From contig WJKY01000095.1 of assembly GCA_014728835.1 (NCBI GenBank), positions 1 to 13,545 on the forward strand: a stretch of DNA of 13,545 nt, read 5' to 3'. The notes below the pieces were generated by a model. The model did no database searches and was not told the origin of the DNA. It saw only the letters and a list, made by a program, of their open reading frames with translations. This document shows positions 1 to 8,322 of the stretch, one piece after another. The DNA is from Candidatus Woesearchaeota archaeon (GTDB lineage Archaea > Nanobdellota > Nanobdellia > UBA10117 > WJKY01). How positions within the stretch are numbered: the first letter of the stretch is position 1; each line of letters begins with the position of its first letter. A program made the position numbers and the translations under genes.

Positions 1-575
1 AGCAGATCGGCGAACCCCGACGCCTTCATGGCGATATGCCGTCCATCGTCGGGCACCTCGGCGTCGTCCATGAGTTCCTTGCCCGCGATCAATTTTTCGA
101 CCGTCATGATCTTGTCGGCCACGCCGCTGCCCAGATCGTCGTAGAGAATCTTCTGGCCCGAGCCCAGCGCTGTGGTCGAGTCGCCCAGCTTGCCGCTGAC
201 GGCCGAGCCGAACATTGCGTCGATGATGAGTTGGTCGATTTTCACCCCCGCCGCCCGCCGCGCCGCTTGCGCGTAGGTGGACTGCGGGTCTTGGAGCATG
301 CGCGCGAGATCCTGTTTGTCGACGTAGCGTCCCCAAACCCAATCGCTCAGGGTCGCCCAACGCCGGTCGTGTTCCATATCGACGTGTGGACTTGCTTGAT
401 GCCGACTGGTCAGTTGGACCATTTCGGTATTGCCGATGCGATCGAAGGCGATGCGTTCGCCCGGCCCGCGTTTTTCGATCACGGCGCCGCGCAAACGGCT
501 GCCTTCCTGACCCGCCTTCAACATGACGTTGTCGGCGAACTGATAAACATGATGTGTACTGATGTCATCTGCCAT
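1..575 (-). CDS. Phage major capsid protein, N-terminal part (cut by window edge)
   Basis: This open frame on the minus strand starts at ATG 575-573 and runs off the left edge, giving about 191 residues. It begins MADDISTHHVYQFADNVM. The segment containing TSRHQ, then DWVWGRYVDKQD, then RMLQDPQSTYAQ, followed by KIDQLIIDAMFG, follows the pattern I know from the 'phage capsid protein' family found downstream of scaffolds in T7/epsilon15-like podoviruses (recalled family pattern, not searched). A GGGAG ribosome site lies 7 nt before the ATG. It is the gene after the scaffold, the usual order, and would form the shell of the head. The plus-strand frame over the same bases (36-581) is a shadow. 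The C-terminal part is outside the window. Confidence 0.85.
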   Translation of the reverse strand, partial: MADDISTHHVYQFADNVMLKAGQEGSRLRGAVIEKRGPGERIAFDRIGNTEMVQLTSRHQASPHVDMEHDRRWATLSDWVWGRYVDKQDLARMLQDPQSTYAQAARRAAGVKIDQLIIDAMFGSAVSGKLGDSTTALGSGQKILYDDLGSGVADKIMTVEKLIAGKELMDDAEVPDDGRHIAMKASGFADL

Positions 576-665
576 GGGTAGGCTCCCAAAACACGAAGAA
601 AACGTGTGTCGGAAGCGCTACCCGCACCGTGCGGACGCTTGCCTGGTCTTTACGGAAGACGTTGC

Positions 666-683
666 CGGCGGTCTTTCCCGCCG
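666..683 (-). other. Hairpin between scaffold and capsid genes
   Basis: In the 158-base gap between the scaffold stop (734) and the capsid start (575) there is a perfect 6-bp inverted repeat, CGGCGG / CCGCCG, with a 6-base loop. No T tract follows on the minus strand, so it is not a canonical terminator. It may stabilise or process the transcript so that capsid is made in excess over scaffold, which is inference from position only. Confidence 0.35.
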
Positions 684-733
684 TCACCGGACCCCGACGA
701 ACATCGAAGCTGTCCGGCTTTATCCCGGCGTGC

Positions 734-1645
734 TTATCCTCGGTCCACGCGCGCGACCACAGGCTCCCGCTTGCTCGGCTTATCGCCGCCCGCGACCTGT
801 CGGTACAGATCATTCATCTGCTTCACTGCTTGGGCGTGTCCCGCGTGATTCGAGTCGGTGTATTGCTCCATGAAATCCTTGTCTCGCTGCAATTCCGCAA
901 TGCGCTGCCGCGCCTCTTGGGGCGACAGGGCCATCTCGTGCTTCGCCTTGCCCAACAGATCGTCCTCGGCGCGCTCACGAGCCAGCTTCACGGCGAAGCG
1001 AATCATGCGCGCGTCGTTGCCGAGGCCGGTCTCATTGAGAAACGCCTTGAGGTCATCGCCGCCGTATTCGGTGACAAGCTGCTGCGCCAGGGCGATGTTC
1101 TGGTCGTACGCCGCGCCGTATTCCTTTTTGAGGTTCTCGGTCGCTTCCGCGTTGCGCTGTTCGATCGCCGTCTTGGCCGTATCGATCTGTTGACCCATGC
1201 GCTGAATTTCGAAGTCGTAGAGGCGCGCGGCCTGTTTCTTGGACAAGCCAAGCTCGTGGGCGATCTGGCGGAAAGCCGTCACGTCATCGTCTCCGACGGT
1301 CAATCCTTCGGGCACCTGCGTCTCGGTGAAGTCGTAATCTTCAGCCTTCTCCGGTCGGCCGAGTTTGGCGTAGAACTTGTCCCACTCCTCCGGCTTGGCG
1401 TCTTTGCCGGGCAGCGTGACCTTGTCGCTGCCCACCATCTTCTGCGCGTTGATCAATTGATCGGCGAGCGCCGGCAGGTCTTTGGTGTTGGCGATGGTGG
1501 GATCAGCCTTTTGCTCATCGCTCAGAAGGGACTTCCAATCGAACGCATCGCCGCCCGATCTTCCAGTGGTTTGCGTTGCATCGTCCGGCGGGTCCGCTGA
1601 GGCGGTGTCCGGGTCCGGGTCATAAAGAAACTGTCGTCGTAACAT
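734..1645 (-). CDS. Phage scaffolding protein
   Basis: A 303-residue protein. Phage scaffolds act as an internal template during procapsid assembly and are then released or cleaved. The N-terminal half has the typical order: acidic leader, DWKSLL, DLPALADQLINAQK, a VTLPGKDAKPEEW segment, KLGRPEKAEDY, then FRQIAHELGLSKKQAARL. The C-terminal half (about residues 120-270) is charged and helical, as expected of a coiled-coil scaffold. The ATG at 1645 is chosen because a GGAG site lies 10 nt upstream, overlapping the stop of the preceding gene (1653). The longer frame starting at 1762 would overlap that gene by more than 100 bases. The capsid gene follows directly. Family assignment is by recalled motif order. 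Confidence 0.85.
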   Translation of the reverse strand: MLRRQFLYDPDPDTASADPPDDATQTTGRSGGDAFDWKSLLSDEQKADPTIANTKDLPALADQLINAQKMVGSDKVTLPGKDAKPEEWDKFYAKLGRPEKAEDYDFTETQVPEGLTVGDDDVTAFRQIAHELGLSKKQAARLYDFEIQRMGQQIDTAKTAIEQRNAEATENLKKEYGAAYDQNIALAQQLVTEYGGDDLKAFLNETGLGNDARMIRFAVKLARERAEDDLLGKAKHEMALSPQEARQRIAELQRDKDFMEQYTDSNHAGHAQAVKQMNDLYRQVAGGDKPSKREPVVARVDRG

Positions 1646-1652
1646 GGCGGGC

Positions 1653-1928
1653 CTACTCCTGTCCTGTACCCATGGACGGCGCGCCGACCGCGTCGGCGAT
1701 CGCGTCCAGTTGTCGCTGGATATACATATAGCGCGTTTCCAGCGTGGTGATGCGGATTTCATGATCGCCAGCGCGCTCGCTGACGCGCTGCAGCGTTTCT
1801 TTGTTGGCTTGGCCGGTGGTCTGCATAACGCCCAGGACGATGCCAGCGCCCAGGAACATGCCGATGAGCACGCCGACGGCGCTGATGGTCGTAATGACGT
1901 TCGGGGACTGTTTTGCTCGGTCGGCCAT
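1653..1928 (-). CDS. Small membrane protein with coiled coil (holin-like candidate)
   Basis: A 91-residue protein with one hydrophobic segment at about residues 11-35 (TISAVGVLIGMFLGAGIVLG). It is followed by a polar helical stretch with heptad-like spacing (residues about 45-80, including LQRVSERAGDHEIRITTLE). No enzyme motif is seen. One membrane span plus a coiled coil fits several small phage proteins: class III holin, XhlA-like membrane anchor, or virion inner-membrane factor. It sits 26 bases after the tailspike-like gene and 7 bases before the scaffold start, so it is co-transcribed with head genes rather than with a visible lysis cassette. An AGGGG precedes the ATG by about 8 bases. 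Function is unproven. Confidence 0.6.
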   Translation of the reverse strand: MADRAKQSPNVITTISAVGVLIGMFLGAGIVLGVMQTTGQANKETLQRVSERAGDHEIRITTLETRYMYIQRQLDAIADAVGAPSMGTGQE

Positions 1929-1954
1929 GCGGGGGCCCCTATTCCAATGACGGA

Positions 1955-3901
1955 TTATGCAAACGCTTTCGTGTGCCGGTGGGCGCTGTGTAGCCGATTA
2001 CGCCATACGACAGGGCGGCTTTGAACGCCGTCAATCTCTCTCGGGCCGATGGTGGGTGCGTTCATCAGGCGCGGACGCCACTCCTGGTCGTACTCGACAC
2101 CGCTGTACGTACCGGCACCGACCAGCGGCGAATTGCGCGGCGGGCGACCGTGCTTATGTGGCTGGTCGTCTAGGATGACGGCCCCGGCGTCGTTGGTGAA
2201 GCTATACGTTTCCGCATCGACCAAAAAATGGTGATATGCACAGTGTTGGAGGACGTCGGCGGAGTTGTAAAGCCCCGCCTTGGCAGCCGTGGTATCGATC
2301 TTCTCTGCCGAAAACAGAACGTTGACGGCGAGTGCGTTTTGGGATGTGGTCTTATCGGCAAAGCGCGCACGCTGATCGAACGTCCACGGTTTGTGATCGC
2401 CCGCGTGATCCCAGGTGTTATTGCCGACGACATGAAACGCCGTATGGTAAAAACGCGGCTGATTGTCGCAGTCGTCCAGTGGGTCCGTCGAGTTGTAATA
2501 CAGCGAACCAGACACCGCCGTAGACAGGTCACACATATCGATTATGATTTCACCATTAATCACCCAACTGGGACCCGGCGAGGCATTGCCCGATATCACG
2601 TTTAGGGTACTTTGCCCTGTATCCTTATGCACAAGGTACACGTCCGGATTCACGAAAACATGACCGGGGGTATAGAATGACGCAGACGAGCCAACGCGGT
2701 CGCGAACCCACAGGTCCACGATGAATACGCGGCAGTCGGTGATGTCTGTAACGGCAGAAGCTGATCCGCCCGCCGTACTGTTGCATCCCCACAGGTTATC
2801 CGGCGACCGCATTCGGTCCAGGATAATCAGCCCGACGGGGTACGTATCCTCGTCTGCGCTATGAAAGTTGCAGGGTTTGCCGAGTTGTTCATCGGAACTG
2901 CCCGTGGGCAGATGCCCTGCGATCGCCTCGCAGTCCACAAAAATGGTTTCCTGCGCTCCATGGGAGGCGTATGAGTTGAAGATTGTAACCGTGTCATTGC
3001 CGTCGACCGACGTACAGGCACCCGCCCGACAATTCGTCAGCAACCCCAGACCACCACTGCCCTCTGCAGCCTTGGGGTTGTGTCCCAGTGCATGCGTGGA
3101 GCAATAGAGAGAAGTCACGCCATCGATCCACGCCAGATTACCGCTGTCTGTTCCAACTCGCGCACCATACTGGTTGCTTCCACCGCCGCTCTTGTTCCAG
3201 TGGCATCCGAATCCCAGCAAATAAAAGTTCCCGCTCAAGCGCTGTTGATCGCCGTTCAACACAATGCCGCTGTAGTCGTTTGCGACGATGTAGTGCATGC
3301 CCAGCGTCAGGTCGTCGGGATCGACACCGCCCAAGTTGACATGCAGCACATTCGCGTCCCAGTACCACGAGTGCGTATTCGCCTCCACATCGGCCGTGCT
3401 GGATTCCTTGGTGAGAATGCGCTCGGGATCGTCGGCGATGTAAATCCAGTCCGGTTCCGTATTGAGTGTGGCGGTGTATCGGTTCGTGGCGCCGGCTTGG
3501 GTGAAGGTGTCGACGCTCTGGCCGCGTGTGATGATGACCCGCCCATCCGTTTCCGCGTCATCCGGGCTCCACGTGCAGATATGCACGTTCGACCACGATT
3601 GCGATAACTCCAGTGCGTGGTCCGCGCTCGTGTCCTGCCACATATCACCTGTGCGGAATGCGAGGATGACATCACCCGACGCGGCGACCTCCGCCGCCTT
3701 GGCGAGGGTTTGATACGGCGTCGTCTTACTGTTTTCGGCCGCCTCATCATCGCCATCGTCTGCGAAATAGTAAATCGTCGAGGGCAGGTCCGACACGACG
3801 TAACGCTGCCATTTGTCAACCAACCGATCTTTCCACTCGCGAAACGCGGAGGTGCGCGCGTCCGGCGGCGTACCGACCAAATCCAAGTATGAGTTACCCA
3901 T
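1955..3901 (-). CDS. Parallel beta-helix tailspike / receptor-binding-like protein
   Basis: A 648-residue protein. Residues about 43-90 carry the entry pattern common to right-handed parallel beta-helix proteins: IYYFADDGDDE, then TPYQTLAKAAE, then GDVILAFRTGDMW. Residues about 177-195 hold SWYWDANVLHVNLGG, another recurrent element of this fold. The centre is rich in short beta-strand and Gly/Asn/Asp turns. Near the C-terminus, EYDQEWRPRLMNAP and TIGPREI (about 603-623) resemble the closing strand seen in such proteins. In phages this fold is typical of tailspikes that bind or cut surface polysaccharide. No catalytic residues can be assigned by eye. AGGGG lies 6 bases before the ATG and overlaps the preceding stop. 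Its place between portal and scaffold genes is unusual. Confidence 0.7.
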   Translation of the reverse strand: MGNSYLDLVGTPPDARTSAFREWKDRLVDKWQRYVVSDLPSTIYYFADDGDDEAAENSKTTPYQTLAKAAEVAASGDVILAFRTGDMWQDTSADHALELSQSWSNVHICTWSPDDAETDGRVIITRGQSVDTFTQAGATNRYTATLNTEPDWIYIADDPERILTKESSTADVEANTHSWYWDANVLHVNLGGVDPDDLTLGMHYIVANDYSGIVLNGDQQRLSGNFYLLGFGCHWNKSGGGSNQYGARVGTDSGNLAWIDGVTSLYCSTHALGHNPKAAEGSGGLGLLTNCRAGACTSVDGNDTVTIFNSYASHGAQETIFVDCEAIAGHLPTGSSDEQLGKPCNFHSADEDTYPVGLIILDRMRSPDNLWGCNSTAGGSASAVTDITDCRVFIVDLWVRDRVGSSASFYTPGHVFVNPDVYLVHKDTGQSTLNVISGNASPGPSWVINGEIIIDMCDLSTAVSGSLYYNSTDPLDDCDNQPRFYHTAFHVVGNNTWDHAGDHKPWTFDQRARFADKTTSQNALAVNVLFSAEKIDTTAAKAGLYNSADVLQHCAYHHFLVDAETYSFTNDAGAVILDDQPHKHGRPPRNSPLVGAGTYSGVEYDQEWRPRLMNAPTIGPREIDGVQSRPVVWRNRLHSAHRHTKAFA

Positions 3902-3910
3902 CGTCTACCC

Positions 3911-4441
3911 CTAAATCACCGTCCACAGCGCGTTGGACAGTTTGTCCGCGTTGGCGTTTTTGAACACGATCTGCAGTTCCGGAGAACCCTGATAATCCAT
4001 GCTGAACCACGCATAGGCGTCGCTGCCGGGGCTCACCACCTCCACGCCCGTTAAGGTGTTGTCCACGTCCACGACGATCGTGTCCGCCCAGCGGTACGAA
4101 TCGGACGGATAGCCTGTCGCCAGCCCCGTTGTCGCGCCCATGGTGAGCGTCACCGACGCCAGGAGCCTGCGCCACAGGGTTCGCGTTTGGCCATCCACGT
4201 ACACGCCGCGGATGCCGAAGACGTGCATTTCGATGGACTCATTTTCCGCCTCCGTTGAAAACGGCTCGAAAAAGATATGGTTGAATCGCCCCGGCGCGAT
4301 CTTGCCGGTCAGGCCGTCAAGCGACAGCAGTCCGGCCTGGGCTGCGGAGACGGCATCGGTGGCGCTTTGGTCATCGCCCAAGTTACCGTACCCGCGTCCG
4401 GGGGTCATGATGTTCATGTTGTAGTCGGCATCCACGTTCAT
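3911..4441 (-). CDS. Putative virion structural protein (unknown family)
   Basis: A 176-residue protein that I do not recognise. It opens with MNVDADYNMNIMTPGRGYGN, then an Ala-rich helix, and from about residue 50 on looks like a beta-sandwich: alternating hydrophobic strands such as GRFNHIFFEPF, SIEMHVFGIRGVYV, ADTIVVDVDNTL, ELQIVFKNANADKL. There is no signal peptide, membrane segment or cysteine pair. It is 18 bases after the Bbp19-like gene and 9 bases before the tailspike-like gene. Head decoration protein, or adaptor linking the tailspike to the virion, are both possible and are inferred only from context and composition. Confidence 0.6.
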   Translation of the reverse strand: MNVDADYNMNIMTPGRGYGNLGDDQSATDAVSAAQAGLLSLDGLTGKIAPGRFNHIFFEPFSTEAENESIEMHVFGIRGVYVDGQTRTLWRRLLASVTLTMGATTGLATGYPSDSYRWADTIVVDVDNTLTGVEVVSPGSDAYAWFSMDYQGSPELQIVFKNANADKLSNALWTVI

Positions 4442-4459
4442 GGCGTTGCTCGCTTTCTG

Positions 4460-4783
4460 CTATCTGTTCAGCCGAAGGTGTGTCGGCTGTTCACCGGTCG
4501 CCGCGTCCATCAGTTCCAGAAACAGATGTTCGTTTTTGGTCAAGTCAATACTGTTGATGATGTGGATCACGACGCTGCGCTGCCCTTCGCGGATCAGTTG
4601 CGCGTTGGCGTCGGCGAGATTCGGATTCGCCCGCGTGACGTGGAAGTGGTGCATCAAGTGATAGAGCACCTTCTTGCCGTCCGGCGTGCCAAACACTTTG
4701 CGGTAGGCGCGGATCGTCTGTTCGGCCGCTTTGCGTTCGGCGGGGCTGAATGCGGATCGATCCAAGTCGATCTTCTTAGCCAA
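4460..4783 (-). CDS. Bbp19-like small phage protein, TTG start
   Basis: A 107-residue protein read from TTG at 4783-4781. The start is set by AAGGAG lying 7 bases upstream inside the portal gene, and by the 8-base overlap with the portal stop (4778-4776), which suggests coupled translation. The upstream part of the same frame is a shadow of the portal gene. The sequence has a helical N-terminus (FSPAERKAAEQTIRAYRKVF), then GTPDGKKVLYHLMHHFHV, then LIREGQRSVVIHIINSIDL. That GxxxGxxVLxxL ... GQRSVVxxI pattern is what I recall for the Bbp19-like family next to portal genes in BPP-1-like podoviruses. Its role in the virion is not known to me. Confidence 0.7.
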   Translation of the reverse strand: MAKKIDLDRSAFSPAERKAAEQTIRAYRKVFGTPDGKKVLYHLMHHFHVTRANPNLADANAQLIREGQRSVVIHIINSIDLTKNEHLFLELMDAATGEQPTHLRLNR

Positions 4784-6401
4784 GGGCCAGCTCCTTCTGT
4801 GCGGAGGCCGCATCCTTTGCCGCGCGGGCCATCGTCTGCGCCTGGGCGGCGCCGGCCTGCGCCTCCATACTCCGCCGGCGTTGGGCGCGGATTGCGTCCC
4901 GATCCTTCGTCTTGCGCAGCAATTGCAGCGGCACGTTGAAAATCCCATGGGTGTACGCGGCGTATTCGTCGCCCGCCAGGTTGTCGGCCACTTCGGGCAT
5001 CTGCTCGGCCACCGGCGCCATGGCCATCAACCACTGTTGGATGCTCAGCCACTCACTGGCTTTCTGGCTGATCGCCAGCGGTCCGAAGTAGTCGATCTGC
5101 AGTTGATCTTCGCTGTCGGCGTCGACGATCCACTTGGCGATGCGTCCGGTCGCCGCCAAATCCCGCAGCACCAGGCGGATCATGGGGCCCAGCAATTCCT
5201 GTTGCAGGCGTGTGACCACCGGCGCCAGCAGCGCCTGCTTATCCTGTCGGCGCTGCATGACCTCGGTCGCAGTCATGCGGTCGAGTAACGGAAGCTCGAA
5301 GAAGTCGAGAAAGAATCCCTCGTCGATGCGTTCTTCGCGGCGGCGGATGACCTCGTCGCCGAGGATCGGCTGGCTATTGGTGTGGATCGGCTCGATGCGC
5401 CCCTCGGCGCCGGCCTGGTAGTAATTGATCGCCCGCGGCTCGAACATCGGCGGGCTCATGTAGCCCTGATGCGGCATCTGCAGCGGGGGCGCCACAGCCA
5501 GTTGCGCCGCCTCGATCACCGTCTGCTCCATCATATTGACCATCAGCACTTCCGGCAGCACCGCCGCGCCGGGCCCGTCGCCGTACACTTCGCCGCTCAC
5601 CTTGGACCAGCGGGCCACGATGTATCGGAACTGGTCGAACCCGCCCTCGCGCAACACGCGCTTGGGGTTCTGGAGCACGTAGACGCTGGCGTAGGGTTTG
5701 TCCTTGGCCAGCTTGCTTTTGCTCTTGCGCGGCTGACGCGGGTAGACGGCGTGCAGGATCGACAGTTTGTGGTCCGGCTTCTTGGCCAAATCGCCCGGCA
5801 GGTCCGCCATGGCCTGTTCGCCGAACTGGTCAATCGCCTCGCGCACCGTCATGTCGAAGCGGCGATACACCGCATCCGGCTTGCCGCCGCGCCCGGCCCG
5901 CACACAGCACTCGGCCAGCGTTCGCGTTTCGAACATCGTCGTCGGTCCGCCGGCGGCGTTCGGCCGTCCGAAGACCACGCCCGTCCCGAACCCGGCGCAA
6001 TCCAGGAAGAACTCCATCAGGGCCAAAGCGGCGCCGCTGGAAGGGGCGGCGAAGACGTTCATGGCTTGGTTCTGCGCCCATTGCAGATCCTCCCGCGCTT
6101 GACGCTGCTCGTTCTCACGATCATCGATGTGCCGCAGACCGAACCACTTGATCGCCGGGTTGGTCATCAATCCCATGATGGCCGACGCCAGGCGGATCAG
6201 GCCGCGTCGCCCTGTCGAATTGTAGATTTTCGTGTAGCGGTCCTCGGCGGCGCTGTCACCTTCGAAGATGCGCCGCGGGAAGATGTACTCCGCGATGTCC
6301 CGCCAGTCCGACTCGACCGACGCACGGTCGGCCTTGAGCGTCTCGTACTCGCGGACAAGCTGCTGCGCGAGCTTCGCATTGTCAGAGTCGTTGTCAGGCA
6401 T
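4776..6401 (-). CDS. Portal protein (T7-type head-tail connector)
   Basis: A 541-residue protein with the motif order of the podoviral head-to-tail connector family: helical start with DWRDIAEYIFPRR (about 32-44), STGRRGLIRLASAIMGLMTNP (62-82), WFGL, then RWSKVSGEVYGDGPG (264-278), and LLDRMTATEVMQRRQDK (372-388). The C-terminus is a long Ala/Gln/Arg-rich helix that would form the crown or barrel. Twelve copies form the ring through which DNA is packed and released. Length matches the family (about 500-560). It begins 6 bases after the stop of the 61-residue gene, and its last codons overlap the start of the Bbp19-like gene. The long plus-strand frame 5382-6446 over it is a shadow. Confidence 0.93.
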   Translation of the reverse strand: MPDNDSDNAKLAQQLVREYETLKADRASVESDWRDIAEYIFPRRIFEGDSAAEDRYTKIYNSTGRRGLIRLASAIMGLMTNPAIKWFGLRHIDDRENEQRQAREDLQWAQNQAMNVFAAPSSGAALALMEFFLDCAGFGTGVVFGRPNAAGGPTTMFETRTLAECCVRAGRGGKPDAVYRRFDMTVREAIDQFGEQAMADLPGDLAKKPDHKLSILHAVYPRQPRKSKSKLAKDKPYASVYVLQNPKRVLREGGFDQFRYIVARWSKVSGEVYGDGPGAAVLPEVLMVNMMEQTVIEAAQLAVAPPLQMPHQGYMSPPMFEPRAINYYQAGAEGRIEPIHTNSQPILGDEVIRRREERIDEGFFLDFFELPLLDRMTATEVMQRRQDKQALLAPVVTRLQQELLGPMIRLVLRDLAATGRIAKWIVDADSEDQLQIDYFGPLAISQKASEWLSIQQWLMAMAPVAEQMPEVADNLAGDEYAAYTHGIFNVPLQLLRKTKDRDAIRAQRRRSMEAQAGAAQAQTMARAAKDAASAQKELALG

Positions 6402-6407
6402 AACGCA

Positions 6408-6593
6408 TTACTGCCCAAGCAGGGTCTTGCGTCCGATGTTGCTTGACCCCAAACTCGTCCCGCTGCTGAGGATGGTGCTACTCCGGCCGCTCGCGGCGGC
6501 ACGGCGCAATCGCTCGCGCTGGGCCGCGGCCTGGATTTCCTCTTTGTCCCGCTCCGGCGGCGCCGTCACGTCGGGTGCGCTGGGGCCTCCCAT
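6408..6593 (-). CDS. Small conserved protein between terminase and portal
   Basis: A 61-residue protein. It has a Pro-rich start, a charged helix (PERDKEEIQAAAQRERLRRA) and a Ser/Gly-rich tail ending in SNIGRKTLLGQ. Small proteins with a tail of the form 'RxSTIL(T/S) ... xGxKTLLG' recur at this exact spot between terL and portal genes in podoviruses, from memory. Their function is unknown to me. It starts 4 bases after the terL stop and ends 6 bases before the portal start, so it is tightly packed in the operon, which supports it as a real gene. Confidence 0.7.
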   Translation of the reverse strand: MGGPSAPDVTAPPERDKEEIQAAAQRERLRRAAASGRSSTILSSGTSLGSSNIGRKTLLGQ

Positions 6594-6597
6594 GGTG

Positions 6598-8082
6598 TTA
6601 ACTCGCTCTCTTGTAGGCGCGGTGCGGATCGTACGCCCGCACGTGGCTGGGCCGCGCCATGGTGGCGGATGTCTGTGTCAAAGCGAAGCGGCGCATCATC
6701 CACGCGTACCGCGTCGCATCCATTAGGTGATCGTTGCTCCCCACCACCTTCCCATCCTTGCGGTGATAGCCGCGAAACTCTTCGAACCACTCCCGAAGCG
6801 TCCGCACGACCTTGAAACGCCCCGTCCGCATGTATTCCAGAATTTCATCCAGCGCCGGCTCCACCGGCTGCCGACCGCCCACGTCGCTCTTGTACCGGGC
6901 CGACATCCCCAGCATGTTCAAACCGTGGCCCAGATACCTGTCCTTGAGGCACGCCCCGCCGCTACGCTCCTTGTTCAACCCGTCATGCGGCCAAGCCACC
7001 GGAATCCAGTCCCCACCCCGCTTGATCGTCTCAGCGTGATACACCGGGCTCTCGCCCTCCTTGCGGTGGGCGTTGGTCACGTACCACACGTCCGCGTCCG
7101 CGTCCTGAGCCAGCCACGCCGCCGCAGTGGGATCGTTGTAGCCAAAATCCAACCCCACAATCCGCCTGAAATGGCCCGGAACCTCAAACGGGTCCACACT
7201 GATCGCCGCCTCGTCCACCGCAAACACCGCGCCCTCGCCCAACATGGGCACGCCTTCGGTTCGCGCCTTCAACATGTACTCCGGGAAACTCGCCCGCAGC
7301 TTCGCCTTGTACTCCTCGCTCAAGTGCGGCGCGTCATTCCACCCCACGATCAGCGTGAATACATCCTCCCCGCCCTTCTGATACTTCCGCACCACCTTCG
7401 TCGCACCCTTCAGCGGCGTGAATGAACACAACACCATCCCCCGCAACACCCCCACACGCGTCAAACCCTCGTAGTAAATGTCCTCCGGTGGCTCCTCGTC
7501 GAACACAACAATATCCCGGTCCGTCGACTGCCACTTCGTCCGGCCCATCTCATACGTCCGAAACCCCAATCGACTCCATCCACCGCTCTTGTGCCGAACC
7601 CGAACCGTGTCCACCACGTCAGACACACCGCACTGACGCAACTTCAACGAATCAAAGTCAATCGCCGACTTCGGAATCCAACCCGTCCCCCACTGCCCCG
7701 GCCTACCCAAAAGCTTCTCCTGCATCCCGTCCTTCTGATCGCCATTCGTGCATGTCCCCACCCACGCATCCACCGGTCGCGTCCACACCCGACCGCCCCA
7801 CCACGGCGGATAATCACCCACCAAGTGAATCGCCACCTCCGCCGACGCCGTCTCGCTCTTGCCCACCTTGTTCGCCGCCATCAACGCCCGCTCAAGAATT
7901 CGCTTGCCCGCCGCATGAAAACGAACCGCCCAGTCATACGGACCCCCCGAACAATTCCCCTCCCCATACGTCCGCCAATAACGCGCATGCAATCGATCCT
8001 CAGACACCGCACGCGCATAACGAGCCAACGTCCGCCTCACATCCGCATCGCTGTATGACGCTTCCGAAACCGCAGGCATCAT
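6598..8082 (-). CDS. terL: Terminase large subunit
   Basis: The motor and nuclease that packs DNA into the prohead, 494 residues from ATG 8082. ATPase part: Walker A ANKVGKSE at about 70-77, Walker B DIVVFDEE at about 190-197, and coupling motif SFTPLKG at about 221-227. RNase H-like nuclease part: IVGLDFGYNDPTAA with Asp about 312, PHDG with Asp about 367, and SNDHLMDATRYAW with the last Asp about 455. All three acidic positions are present, so it looks intact. The start is uncertain: a GTG at 8106 would add 8 residues, and two ATGs (8082, 8079) lie just after GGGGTG, which could serve as ribosome site. I favour an ATG. The terS gene is 470 bases upstream instead of adjacent. Confidence 0.93.
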   Translation of the reverse strand: MMPAVSEASYSDADVRRTLARYARAVSEDRLHARYWRTYGEGNCSGGPYDWAVRFHAAGKRILERALMAANKVGKSETASAEVAIHLVGDYPPWWGGRVWTRPVDAWVGTCTNGDQKDGMQEKLLGRPGQWGTGWIPKSAIDFDSLKLRQCGVSDVVDTVRVRHKSGGWSRLGFRTYEMGRTKWQSTDRDIVVFDEEPPEDIYYEGLTRVGVLRGMVLCSFTPLKGATKVVRKYQKGGEDVFTLIVGWNDAPHLSEEYKAKLRASFPEYMLKARTEGVPMLGEGAVFAVDEAAISVDPFEVPGHFRRIVGLDFGYNDPTAAAWLAQDADADVWYVTNAHRKEGESPVYHAETIKRGGDWIPVAWPHDGLNKERSGGACLKDRYLGHGLNMLGMSARYKSDVGGRQPVEPALDEILEYMRTGRFKVVRTLREWFEEFRGYHRKDGKVVGSNDHLMDATRYAWMMRRFALTQTSATMARPSHVRAYDPHRAYKRAS

Positions 8083-8208
8083 CACCCCAAAACGCGGCAC
8101 GCGCACACCTCATAACACACCAAACAACTAATTGCAACTGAGTCGCAACCACAATCAAGCCCACGCACGAGACCGCAGAAGTGGGGGGTGCTATTAACCT
8201 GTCGAAGG

Positions 8209-8241
8209 CCCCCCCGCGTTTGGGGGTCCCCGGGGGGGGGG
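8209..8241. repeat. G/C homopolymer tracts
   Basis: A run of 7 C, then GCGTTT, 5 G, T, 4 C and 10 G in a row. The C7 and G5 parts can pair as a hairpin around the GCGTTT loop, and the C4/G10 part as a second alternative. The tract could be structural (packaging site, polymerase pause) or slippery. Its exact length may be affected by sequencing error. Confidence 0.6.
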
Positions 8242-8292
8242 CTATCGCAATGCGGCAACGGACTTTTTGTTTTGAGGCCACAGCCGCGACAA

Positions 8293-8320
8293 ATGACACA
8301 CAATCTGACACAATCTGACG
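8293..8320 (+). repeat. Tandem TGACAC repeat, third copy of the att-arm motif
   Basis: Two TGACAC hexamers 12 bases apart (8294 and 8306), with ACACAATCTG repeated in tandem. It matches the repeat at 11582 in 18 of 20 bases, and the repeat at 11816 apart from one missing base. The other two copies flank the tRNA-Arg fragment near the integrase, so this may be a distant integrase or excisionase binding site or a relic of a second att region. Confidence 0.55.
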
Positions 8321-8322
8321 TA

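Noticed and set aside
36..581. Plus-strand frame of 181 codons at the left edge
   Set aside because: Antisense to the capsid gene, which runs off the edge on the minus strand.
629..1600. Plus-strand frame of 323 codons
   Set aside because: Antisense shadow of the scaffold gene, which has family motifs and a ribosome site.
5382..6446. Plus-strand frame of 354 codons
   Set aside because: Antisense shadow of the portal gene; His/Arg/Leu-rich composition typical of high-GC reverse frames.
7422..8141. Plus-strand frame of 239 codons rich in Pro, Ser and Thr
   Set aside because: Antisense to terL; composition reflects C-rich third positions, and terL is intact.
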